Under the pieces are notes generated by a model that did not search any database, was not told the origin of the DNA, and worked only from the letters and a program-made list of their open reading frames with translations. Shown here in pieces: positions 16,587 to 22,816 of a stretch of DNA of 64,000 bases. Numbering within the stretch: the stretch's first letter is position 1; each line of letters begins with the position of its first letter. The position numbers and the translations under genes are program-made. Origin of the DNA: Candidatus Moranbacteria bacterium RIFCSPHIGHO2_01_FULL_55_24. GTDB lineage: Bacteria; Patescibacteria; Paceibacteria; Moranbacterales; UBA1568. The stretch is taken from NCBI GenBank assembly GCA_001786575.1, contig MFRW01000004.1:48534-112533 (forward strand), read 5' to 3'.

Positions 16587-17978
16587 ATGGCAAAAAAGAC
16601 CAAGAAACAAGCCAAAAAACCTGCCAAGCCAGCCAAGAAAAAGAAGGCTGCTGCCAAGCCGAAACCCGCCAAGAAGAAGGCGGTAAAGAAAGCTGCTCCG
16701 AAAAAGGGGAGCAAGAGAACCGCTCCGAAAAAGAAGGCGGTAAAGAAGCCTGCGAAAAAAGCCGCACCGAAAAAAACCAAGAAGCCGAAGAAGGCTCCGA
16801 AGAAAGCCGCCCCGAAAAAGAAGCTTACGAAAAAAGCGGCTCAAAAAAAAGAACTCCTCCAGAAACAGAAGCAGGACGCCTTCGCAGAGCTGATCGCTCG
16901 CGGGAAGCAGCGTGGCTTCGTGACGGAAGACGAGATCATCCACATCCTGCCGGACGTCGAGACGGATCTCGAACACCTCGAAAGCCTCTATGAGAAACTC
17001 GAGACTTCCGGTATCCGCGTCGTCGGGTCCGACGAGATGCTCAAAGTAGAGACGGACAAAGTCGGCGAGTCCTTCGGGAAAGCCAGCAAGAAAGGAAAGG
17101 CTGCCGCCAAGAAAGAGAAGAAAGCCGAGTGGGGCGAAGAGAGCGACAGTACCTCGGATCTCGTGCAGATGTATCTCAAGGAAATCGGCCGCGTGGCGCT
17201 CCTTTCCGGCGAAGAAGAAGTGCGTCTCGCCAAGCTGATAGAAAAGGGCGACCTGAATGCCAAACAGCGCCTGACCGAGGCGAACCTGCGCTTGGTGGTT
17301 TCGATCGCCAAGAAATACGTCGGCCGTTCGCACAATCTCTCGCTGCTCGACCTCATCCAGGAAGGGAACATCGGCCTCTTCCGCGCTGTAGAAAAATTTG
17401 ATTACCGCAAGGGATTCAAATTCTCGACCTACGCCACCTGGTGGATTCGCCAGGCAATCACGCGTGCCCTGGCAGACCAGTCCCGTACTATCCGCATCCC
17501 GGTCCACATGGTGGAAACCATCAACAAGTATGCCCAGGTGACGCGCCGTTTGGTGCAGGAGCTCGGCCGTGAACCTCTCGCCGAAGAGATCGCTGCAGAA
17601 ATGAACATGGAAGTCGACAAGATCCGCCATATCCAGAAGATCTCGCAGGAAACCGTCTCGCTCGAGACGAGCGTCGGTGACAACGAGGATGACAGCGTGC
17701 TCGGAGACTTCATCGAAGACACCGAGACCGTCATGCCAAACCAGGCCGCTTCGCGCAAGCTCCTGAAGTCGCACATCACCGATATCCTAAGCGAGCTCAC
17801 GCCGCGCGAGCAGAAGATCCTGCGCATCCGCTTCGGCCTTGAGGACGGCGTGACCCACACGCTCGAAGAAGTGGGCCAGGAATTCGGCGTCACTCGCGAG
17901 CGTATCCGCCAGATCGAGGCCAAGGCGCTCGAGAAGATTCGCGAACACGAGCACCTGAAGAAGCTCAAAGACTACTAA
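16587..17978 (+). CDS. rpoD: Primary sigma factor with lysine/alanine-rich N-terminal tail
   Basis: Housekeeping sigma-70 directing RNA polymerase to promoters. Of 463 residues, the first ~90 are almost only Lys, Ala and Pro (repeated KKPAKK / KKAAPKK units) like histone H1 or a DNA-compacting tail. A region 1.1-like segment follows (FVTEDEIIHILP), then 1.2 (DLVQMYLKEIGRV), region 2 (NLRLVVSIAKKYVGR, LIQEGNIGL, FSTYATWWIRQAI), region 3 and region 4 (LTPREQKILRIRFGL, GVTRERIRQIEAKAL). All core regions look intact. ATG 16587 starts the tail; an upstream alternative adds 6 residues. Confidence 0.96.
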   Translation: MAKKTKKQAKKPAKPAKKKKAAAKPKPAKKKAVKKAAPKKGSKRTAPKKKAVKKPAKKAAPKKTKKPKKAPKKAAPKKKLTKKAAQKKELLQKQKQDAFAELIARGKQRGFVTEDEIIHILPDVETDLEHLESLYEKLETSGIRVVGSDEMLKVETDKVGESFGKASKKGKAAAKKEKKAEWGEESDSTSDLVQMYLKEIGRVALLSGEEEVRLAKLIEKGDLNAKQRLTEANLRLVVSIAKKYVGRSHNLSLLDLIQEGNIGLFRAVEKFDYRKGFKFSTYATWWIRQAITRALADQSRTIRIPVHMVETINKYAQVTRRLVQELGREPLAEEIAAEMNMEVDKIRHIQKISQETVSLETSVGDNEDDSVLGDFIEDTETVMPNQAASRKLLKSHITDILSELTPREQKILRIRFGLEDGVTHTLEEVGQEFGVTRERIRQIEAKALEKIREHEHLKKLKDY

Positions 17979-17982
17979 AAAC

Positions 17983-18012
17983 AAGCCCTGGATCCATCCA
18001 GGGCTTTCTCTT
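17983..18012 (+). terminator. Intrinsic terminator after rpoD
   Basis: AAGCCCTGGA, loop TCCA, TCCAGGGCTT, then a T-rich tail. Confidence 0.88.
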
Positions 18013-18039
18013 GCCAAAACAGGAGAGCTCGGCTATAAT
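18011..18039 (+). promoter_or_regulatory. tRNA-Asn promoter
   Basis: TTGCCA (18011-18016), 17-nt spacer, perfect TATAAT (18034-18039), 78 nt before the tRNA. Confidence 0.75.
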
Positions 18040-18085
18040 CTATTTGTTTTACTTTTCGGTAAGACATCGAAAATTGAATACTCCG

Positions 18086-18101
18086 TCCGCCAGCTGGCGG
18101 A
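18086..18101 (+). repeat. Palindrome in tRNA-Asn leader
   Basis: Perfect 16-bp palindrome TCCGCCAGCTGGCGGA, 16 nt before the tRNA. A near-identical copy sits 17 nt before tRNA-Ser at 7470-7484. Confidence 0.75.
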
Positions 18102-18117
18102 TCGGTGGTAGAAATAC

Positions 18118-18189
18118 TCCGGCGTAGCTCAGTGGTAGAGCAGGTGGCTGTTAACCACTTGGTCGTAGGTTCGAATCCTACCGCCGGAG
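18118..18189 (+). tRNA. tRNA-Asn (GUU)
   Basis: The 72-nt cloverleaf has acceptor TCCGGCG / CGCCGGA, D-arm GCTCAGTGGTAGAGC, anticodon loop CTGTTAA giving GUU, and T-arm with GTTCGAATC. CCA is not encoded. Its 3' part is copied several times nearby, marking it as an integration site. Confidence 0.96.
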
Positions 18190-18249
18190 CATATGCAAAA
18201 AGAGCGTCCAATTGGGCGCTTTTTTGTATGTATTTCAGGGCGGTAGGAT
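18187..18249 (+). repeat. Left copy of a ~63-nt island-flanking repeat
   Basis: Starts in the last 3 nt of tRNA-Asn (GAGCATATGC), includes the tRNA terminator, and ends GGGCGGTAGGAT, the reverse complement of the tRNA T-arm/acceptor end. A near-identical copy lies at 21291-21354. Confidence 0.8.
18197..18225 (+). terminator. Intrinsic terminator after tRNA-Asn
   Basis: AAAAAGAGCGTCC, AATT loop, GGGCGCTTTTTT. The same design with an altered stem recurs in the right repeat. Confidence 0.8.
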
Positions 18250-18358
18250 GAGAACGGGAAGGGGTCGGGAAACAGGAGTTTCCCGTTTGGGGTGACCCAG
18301 ACTCGTCTGGGGCTAGAGGGCGGAAGCCCTATAGAACGCAGCGAAGCGAGTAGTGAGA

Positions 18359-18375
18359 TTCCTACCGCCGGAGCA
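18359..18375 (+). repeat. Third tRNA-Asn 3'-end copy (att-like)
   Basis: The 17-nt string from TCCTACCG to GAGCAT repeats the tRNA 3' end (18177-18193) exactly and in the same orientation. The 108 nt between 18250 and 18358 hold no gene; they include short inverted repeats (GAAAC...GTTTC) only. Confidence 0.75.
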
Positions 18376-18655
18376 TAGAAACACATCTGTTAAGGTGTGT
18401 TTTTTCTTTGAGAGGACTATATAATGGAGAAAGATTCAGAAAAAGGTACCTGACCCCTTTTTTGTCCACTTTTGTGTGATAATGACCAGAACCGAACTGA
18501 TTAGTATATGTTGATGCTTTTTCTTTTTCGTAGTCTAAAGCATATATTGTTTGCCAACCTGATTTTTCGAGACCCATCGTTACTAGTCCAATGCCCGCAA
18601 AGAAATCTGCGACCGTAGGGTTATTGAACTTTGTGGATTTTTTCTTCATAACCAT
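18362..18655 (-). pseudogene. Truncated C5-cytosine DNA methyltransferase
   Basis: The first ~55 codons encode the N-terminal SAM-binding motif I of Dcm-type enzymes (ADFFAGIGLVTMGLEKSGW, then YALDYEKEKASTYTNQFG). After about codon 60 the similarity stops, exactly where a short repeat-like element (18440-18463) begins, and the frame runs on as meaningless sequence to the tRNA-derived repeat. The PCQ catalytic loop and the target recognition domain are absent, so it cannot methylate DNA. Probably the relic of a restriction-modification or orphan methylase on the island. The exact start is uncertain (several near ATGs). Confidence 0.7.
18440..18463. repeat. REP-like palindromic element with GGTACCTGACCCC core
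   Basis: An A5 arm with GG, core TACCTGA, then CCCC and T6: AAAAAGG and CCTTTTT can pair. The layout resembles small palindromes often linked to REP/Y1-transposase elements. It breaks the methyltransferase frame. Confidence 0.4.
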
Positions 18656-18671
18656 GCTCAAGAACAAGAAT

Positions 18672-19184
18672 TTATATCAATTCTATTAAACGTAAGTTCG
18701 ACAGTCTGTATTTCATTGCATCCTGACTGACTTGGTACTTCTTAGCCAGGTCTATTAAATGGTCTTGTGAGAAGCTTTCTTTCGAGATTTTTTCAAAATC
18801 TAGAGTTAATAGTTTTTTTGGCATTAGAATGTTAGCTGCAAAGAAATCAGCTCTTTTCTCTTCTTTTGGCTTATCCAGTAGCCTTGTGCTTGTTCTATAA
18901 TCAATGGAAACTTTATTCTTTTTATCAAAAAGAAAGTGAGCGATTTCATGAGCTACTGTAAAACGCATTCTCGTTTTTGGCTCACTACTATTAATTCCCA
19001 TAAGTGCTTGCCCATCTTCTCTTCGGATGAGCATCCCGGAGTACTCTTCGCTAGGGGCGTAGCTTATTTTAATCCCGAGTTTGTCAGCGATACTTTCAAT
19101 ATCAACCGGCACTTCGTGAATGTTGGATTCGAGAAGAATCTTATTTGCCCTTAATTCAACTATTTTAATATCCCTACTGTTCAT
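18672..19184 (-). CDS. ImmA/IrrE-type metallopeptidase
   Basis: A 170-aa cytosolic protein. The zinc motif HEIAH lies in RFTVAHEIAHFLFD, and the downstream EEKRADFFAANILMP gives the third ligand and the family signature. Such proteases cleave a partner XRE repressor (as in ICEBs1 or Deinococcus IrrE) after a stress signal. The XRE gene lies immediately upstream with a 4-bp ATGA overlap, so the pair is almost certainly functional together. Base composition is visibly AT-richer than the flanking housekeeping genes, consistent with transfer. Confidence 0.88.
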   Translation of the reverse strand: MNSRDIKIVELRANKILLESNIHEVPVDIESIADKLGIKISYAPSEEYSGMLIRREDGQALMGINSSEPKTRMRFTVAHEIAHFLFDKKNKVSIDYRTSTRLLDKPKEEKRADFFAANILMPKKLLTLDFEKISKESFSQDHLIDLAKKYQVSQDAMKYRLSNLRLIELI

Positions 19185-19552
19185 ACGTGTGTTCCATTAG
19201 TGGGTTTTCCGAACAAGTCGCCTAGCCATTTAACGGCCTTCTTGTCGACTTTTTTTACTTCCTCTACATCTCTTTCGGTGATTTGGAAGCCATCGGGGGT
19301 AGGGGGGAAGAGTTCTTGGATGTTACATCCTAGCCGGCATGCCATTTCCCAGAGGAGCACTGCATTGATATTTCTTTTCCCATTCTCGATCTGGGTAAGA
19401 GTTACTCGGCTGATTCCTAGTTTCTCAGCTACAGCACGAGCGGAAAGTGCACCACGGGATCGCCTCCTCATTGATTTGATTCTTTGCCCAATGTCTTGAC
19501 GGATCTCCTCTTGAGTTTTTCTCTTATCGGGTTTGGAACTTTCCTTTTTCAT
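19181..19552 (-). CDS. XRE-family transcriptional regulator (ImmR-like)
   Basis: A 123-aa DNA-binding protein. A basic N-terminus is followed by the helix-turn-helix LSARAVAEKLGISRVTLTQIENG (about residues 46-68) and a conserved WEMACRLGCNIQELFP end of the lambda-repressor-like fold. The ~35-residue acidic/basic C-terminus (EVEEVKKVDKKAVKWL type) may be the cleavage or contact zone for the ImmA-like protease encoded next. ATG 19552 is chosen over an upstream start at 19585. Inverted repeats upstream (19611-19625) are a candidate autoregulatory operator. Confidence 0.85.
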   Translation of the reverse strand: MKKESSKPDKRKTQEEIRQDIGQRIKSMRRRSRGALSARAVAEKLGISRVTLTQIENGKRNINAVLLWEMACRLGCNIQELFPPTPDGFQITERDVEEVKKVDKKAVKWLGDLFGKPTNGTHV

Positions 19553-19610
19553 TATAGCTGATTTAAGAGGGGAGTGTTTGTGCATAACGGGTTCTTTTTC
19601 CGAACAATAT

Positions 19611-19660
19611 GTTACTATATGTAACTTTTAGTTCAGAAAAAAGAGTATTTACATTGTAAC
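19611..19660. promoter_or_regulatory. Candidate XRE operator region
   Basis: Perfect inverted repeat GTTAC-TATAT-GTAAC (19611-19625), flanked by an imperfect outer pair TTCCGAAC / GTTCAGAA, with a further GTAAC half-site at 19656-19660. It lies in the intergenic space between the divergent XRE and DUF2188 genes. Confidence 0.5.
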
Positions 19661-19709
19661 ACCATGATGATAGCCTTGCAATATCTCCATAATCTTTTAA
19701 CACACAATT

Positions 19710-19937
19710 ATGGCACAGCAGCATGTAGTTAAGCGACCTGATGGTTGGGCAGTCCGGGGCGCGGGAAATAGTCGGGACACTGTTCGGACCAATACTCAGC
19801 GAGAGGCTATCTCTGTCGCTCGAACAATCGCTCAGAAGCAGAAGACGGAAGTGGTAATCCACGATACTCATGGAAAGATTCGGGACAAAGATTCCTACGG
19901 GAACGATCCGCATCCCCCAGTAGATAAGAGACATTAA
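19710..19937 (+). CDS. DUF2188 protein
   Basis: A 75-aa small soluble protein. HVVKRPDGWAVRGAGN, TQREAISVARTIA, VVIHDTHGKIRDKDSYGND are the three strand/helix segments of DUF2188, with its characteristic I-R-D-x-D-S-Y-G-x-D-P end. Function is unknown; the family is common next to mobile or stress genes. It is divergent from the XRE gene across the putative operator and 19 nt ahead of the AlbA_2 gene, so it is likely the first gene of a two-gene unit controlled by XRE. Confidence 0.88.
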   Translation: MAQQHVVKRPDGWAVRGAGNSRDTVRTNTQREAISVARTIAQKQKTEVVIHDTHGKIRDKDSYGNDPHPPVDKRH

Positions 19938-19956
19938 AAGGGAATCTTTCTTCTGT

Positions 19957-21168
19957 ATGAACATACTAAGTAAATCAGTCAAATCCTTGAATTTTTCGGA
20001 CGTCGTTTCTTTTTGCGAGGAAGGGGTACCTGAGGGTATTCAGATAGACTACAAAAAAGAGTTTCCGCAAAAAGGCTTCGCTAAGCATTTCGCTTCATTT
20101 TCCAATACGCGCGGAGGGGTCATTATCATTGGAGTTGAAGAAGATAGGAAATCTGGCTCCCCGTCTGTTTGGGAGGGCGTCAATAGGGATGCAAAGCAGA
20201 TTGAGAAAATTCACCAAGAGGCTGGGAACGTGGAACCCATACCTTCCTATGAAGTGCATGTTACTGATGAGGTTGAGGGGAAGTGTTTTGTGCTAATTCG
20301 GATATATGAAGGAGATAAAACTCCTTACCGACCACAGAATGACTCTAATGTTTGGGTTAGAACGGGAAATGTGAGTAACCCCATAGACATTGCTTCTCCT
20401 GACGGATTGGAACTTCTCTTTGGTAAAAAAGAAAAAGCCGAAAAAGCAAGGGAGCTGTATTTAGAGCGAGCAGAAGAAGTATTTACAGCAGGCTTAGAGC
20501 GAGAAAGGAAAAAAGAGGGGAGAGAGGAAGTTGGTTCAAACGCCATTGTTTGCCGTATCGCTATCCAGCCCTATTTTCCCCAGAAGGCTTTGGGAAATCC
20601 TCAAGAAATAAAGGCGGCCCTTGATGGAATGCGTTTTCGTACAAGATATGTGAGCTTTCCGAACCTGAATATGGAGGCCATCCCGGAAGGCTTATTCAGT
20701 TTTGTTAGCGGTGGGGGTGGCTATTTTCAGTCGGAACAAATTTACTCACAAGGGTTGATCTTCGAGCATTTTGACGCGCTCAGTGTTCAGAGTGATGGTA
20801 GGAGAGTTGTCCCTCTATGGCGGGTAATCGGACAGTTTTTGGCAATAACGCAATTCGCAAAGGCATTCTATGTAAAATTTGGCTATCAAGGAAATCTAGA
20901 GGGATTTATCTCTCTTGAGGGTATGGAAGATGTCTTTGTCGCCAAGTTGAAACCATCAAACCGCATGTTTTTTGATGATGACAACAAGAGCTTTATCAAA
21001 GATTACCGCTGGAAGATTGATATGGATACTGACACTTTGCAGTCCCCAGAAAGGCTCAAAGCCTATATCTTCGGTCTTATCCGAGAGATTTACTGGCATT
21101 TTGGGTACGAAGAAATTACGGATCCTGTAATGGAAGACTATCTTAAAGAGGCTGGCCTTTCGCTCTAA
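19957..21168 (+). CDS. Schlafen AlbA_2 domain protein
   Basis: A 403-aa protein. The N-terminal ~150 residues form the AlbA_2/divergent AAA_4-type domain: GIQIDYKKEF, FASFSNTRGGVIIIGVEED and PYRPQNDSNVWVRTGN are the typical Schlafen-core strands. The C-terminal 230 residues, after a charged helix (LEREERKKEGREEVG type), are not recognised; they are neither the usual HTH nor a helicase. AlbA_2 proteins bind or cleave nucleic acid and are frequent in defence loci. The gene is AT-rich and lies in the tRNA-Asn island beside DUF2188. Confidence 0.82.
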   Translation: MNILSKSVKSLNFSDVVSFCEEGVPEGIQIDYKKEFPQKGFAKHFASFSNTRGGVIIIGVEEDRKSGSPSVWEGVNRDAKQIEKIHQEAGNVEPIPSYEVHVTDEVEGKCFVLIRIYEGDKTPYRPQNDSNVWVRTGNVSNPIDIASPDGLELLFGKKEKAEKARELYLERAEEVFTAGLERERKKEGREEVGSNAIVCRIAIQPYFPQKALGNPQEIKAALDGMRFRTRYVSFPNLNMEAIPEGLFSFVSGGGGYFQSEQIYSQGLIFEHFDALSVQSDGRRVVPLWRVIGQFLAITQFAKAFYVKFGYQGNLEGFISLEGMEDVFVAKLKPSNRMFFDDDNKSFIKDYRWKIDMDTDTLQSPERLKAYIFGLIREIYWHFGYEEITDPVMEDYLKEAGLSL

Positions 21169-21290
21169 GAAGAATTCTGAATAAATTAAGCAATTTGACC
21201 CTTGAGCAAAGACACCGTTTGTTCAAAGCAATAATCAGTATTAGGGTAACATTTACTTAACTCTAGTGTTCCGAAATCATCCCACTTCGT

Positions 21291-21354
21291 GAGCATATGC
21301 AAAAAGCGCGTCCTTAAGGGCGCGCTTTTTGCATGTATTTCAGGGCGGTAGGAT
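21291..21354 (+). repeat. Right copy of island-flanking repeat
   Basis: Matches 18187-18249 at nearly every position; differences lie in the terminator stem (AAAAAGCGCG / CGCGCTTTTT, TTAA loop) and compensate each other. It continues as GGTAGGATTTGAAC, the reverse complement of a tRNA T-arm. Apart from this repeat the 21169-21502 gap holds no gene. Confidence 0.8.
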
Positions 21355-21502
21355 TTGAACATAGGAAGACTGTCGGCAAGGCATGGGGCAAGAAATAAGA
21401 GCTTTCCATAAAAGGAGAGCAGCGAGTAAAGAATGATTTGACAAAGGGGAGTATACTTTAATAGGTAGATGTTAGGGGCATAATTATTGCCGAGACATAT
21501 CT

Positions 21503-22066
21503 ATGAGGAAATTTGTAGCAAGAATATTTTTAGGGATCCTCGGACTGGCTGCGCTTTGGAGCGTGCCTTTCCATAGTGTTGAGGCGGCCTTGAAACCTGG
21601 GACAATGAAAGATTACAGGATCGTGGTTCCTGGGGTGCTGTCCCGTTCCTCTGTGCCTAGCGGAAAGCAACTGCTTGGCCTTAAGGAGAAAGGATGGAAA
21701 AGCGTTATTACACTCGTTTCTTCCGGGGAGTTGGCAGCCTATAAAAAGATTGACCCAACACTCACGGAAGAGTTTAAGCGATCCGGATTGAAGAAGTTTT
21801 CCGTTATTATTCCAGAATCACAACCGCCGACCGAAGCACAGGCTCTCCAATTTCTCGCTATCGTGAAAAATCCAAAAAATCAACCAGTACATATATATTG
21901 TCGTAAAGGGCATGCGCGAACCGGGACGATGATCGCGCTGTATCGTTATTCGGTCCAGAAATGGACTATGAAAAAGGCAATCAGGGAAGCGGAGCGTTAT
22001 GGTAGTGGGATAGGAAAGAAACAAAGAGCTTGGCTCACGGAATGGGCACGGACGCATCCCAACTAG
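21503..22066 (+). CDS. Exported dual-specificity/tyrosine phosphatase-like protein
   Basis: A 187-aa protein with a Sec-type N-terminus (hydrophobic 8-20, cleavage near VEA-AL at 28). The signature C-x5-R occurs as HIYCRKGHARTG with Cys133 and Arg139, and the preceding region (GWKSVITLVSSGE) matches the strand and loop of DSP/Siw14-like phosphatases. It would act outside the membrane, unusual for this class. Substrate unknown: phospholipid, inositol phosphate or phosphotyrosine are all possible. It lies beside the island's right repeat and its composition is intermediate, so it may also be acquired. Confidence 0.85.
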   Translation: MRKFVARIFLGILGLAALWSVPFHSVEAALKPGTMKDYRIVVPGVLSRSSVPSGKQLLGLKEKGWKSVITLVSSGELAAYKKIDPTLTEEFKRSGLKKFSVIIPESQPPTEAQALQFLAIVKNPKNQPVHIYCRKGHARTGTMIALYRYSVQKWTMKKAIREAERYGSGIGKKQRAWLTEWARTHPN

Positions 22067-22130
22067 TCACAGCTCAATCGTTTCCGCCCTGCGCGCTCGA
22101 ACCTCGTCCGATAGGTGGAACAAGATTCAG

Positions 22131-22158
22131 AAAGAGGCTTACATAAGCCTCTTTTTTT
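22131..22158 (+). terminator. Intrinsic terminator
   Basis: AAAGAGGCTTA / TAAGCCTCTTT stem with a very short loop and a T-run. Confidence 0.82.
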
Positions 22159-22167
22159 ATGTATCGC

Positions 22168-22195
22168 TTGACTTCCGTACGGCGAGTTGTATAGT
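22168..22195 (+). promoter_or_regulatory. Promoter for the parB unit
   Basis: TTGACT (22168-22173), 16-nt spacer, TATAGT (22190-22195); the first gene starts 49 nt on with a strong AGGGAGGGG ribosome site. Confidence 0.65.
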
Positions 22196-22243
22196 GAATT
22201 GTTCATTGAAAACTTAATCAAATCTTTAGCAGGGAGGGGTACC

Positions 22244-22804
22244 ATGAATGCTTTCGAAGAAGAGGAAGAGGCTTCGGCTCTCCTTCCTCCTAAAGCTGCA
22301 ACGTGTCTGTGCCCCTCTCTTCTCCAGTATTCTTCGGAGACGTTAGGGGTGAGTTGTCAAAAAATCTTTGAGCGCGCGTACAAGCGTTCAGGCCAAGATG
22401 ATTCTTATGGCCGAGCCATGTTCGTGCGTTTTTGTAACGCCCGACAGGAAGAGAGAGAAGACCTTATTCCCAGTGCGATTCGCGAGTATTGCGAACGTGC
22501 AGAGAAGATGTCTCTGGGGCGGAAGCCTCGAAGAAAAGGTTTCTGCGTCGGATGTCGTATGAACCCGAAAGCCTGGGGCGGTGTTGTCTTTTGCTACGCT
22601 CTGATGTACCCGGAAGTAACAGATGCACTGCTTCAGGCAGAAGCCAGAGGCAAGCATCTGAACGGAAATGGCAAGCAAGCACCAGAGCCAGAGCTTTCGG
22701 AAGTCGATAAGCTCTTGTTGGATCTGGAAGATTCTGGCGCGCTCGACGACTTTGAGGATGACAGCTGGGATCGTAATATGCACGATGACAGTTTTGGAAC
22801 ATAA
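22244..22804 (+). CDS. Cysteine-containing protein of unknown function, parB partner
   Basis: A 186-aa soluble protein. Acidic N-terminus (EEEEE), then a region with Cys residues in CLCPSL, GVSCQKI, RFCNARQ, EYCERA and GFCVGCRMNP, the last resembling half a zinc knuckle, and an acidic C-terminus. ATG 22244 follows AGGGAGGGG with ideal spacing. ParB starts 12 nt after its stop, so the two are cotranscribed. It is not ParA (no P-loop). A zinc-binding nucleic-acid protein or ParB adaptor is conceivable but not shown. Confidence 0.72.
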   Translation: MNAFEEEEEASALLPPKAATCLCPSLLQYSSETLGVSCQKIFERAYKRSGQDDSYGRAMFVRFCNARQEEREDLIPSAIREYCERAEKMSLGRKPRRKGFCVGCRMNPKAWGGVVFCYALMYPEVTDALLQAEARGKHLNGNGKQAPEPELSEVDKLLLDLEDSGALDDFEDDSWDRNMHDDSFGT

Positions 22805-22816
22805 GGGAGGAATGAT

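Noticed and set aside
16578..17774. 398-codon minus-strand frame opposite rpoD
   Set aside because: Lysine-rich tail codons give a Phe/Leu-rich antisense product; it is an artefact.
19563..19982. 139-codon minus-strand frame over the XRE/DUF2188 intergenic region
   Set aside because: It lies opposite DUF2188 and the candidate operator and shows no domain.
22098..22130. CTCGAACCTCGTCCGATAGG, tRNA-like string after the phosphatase gene
   Set aside because: No cloverleaf can be formed around it; likely coincidental or integration debris.
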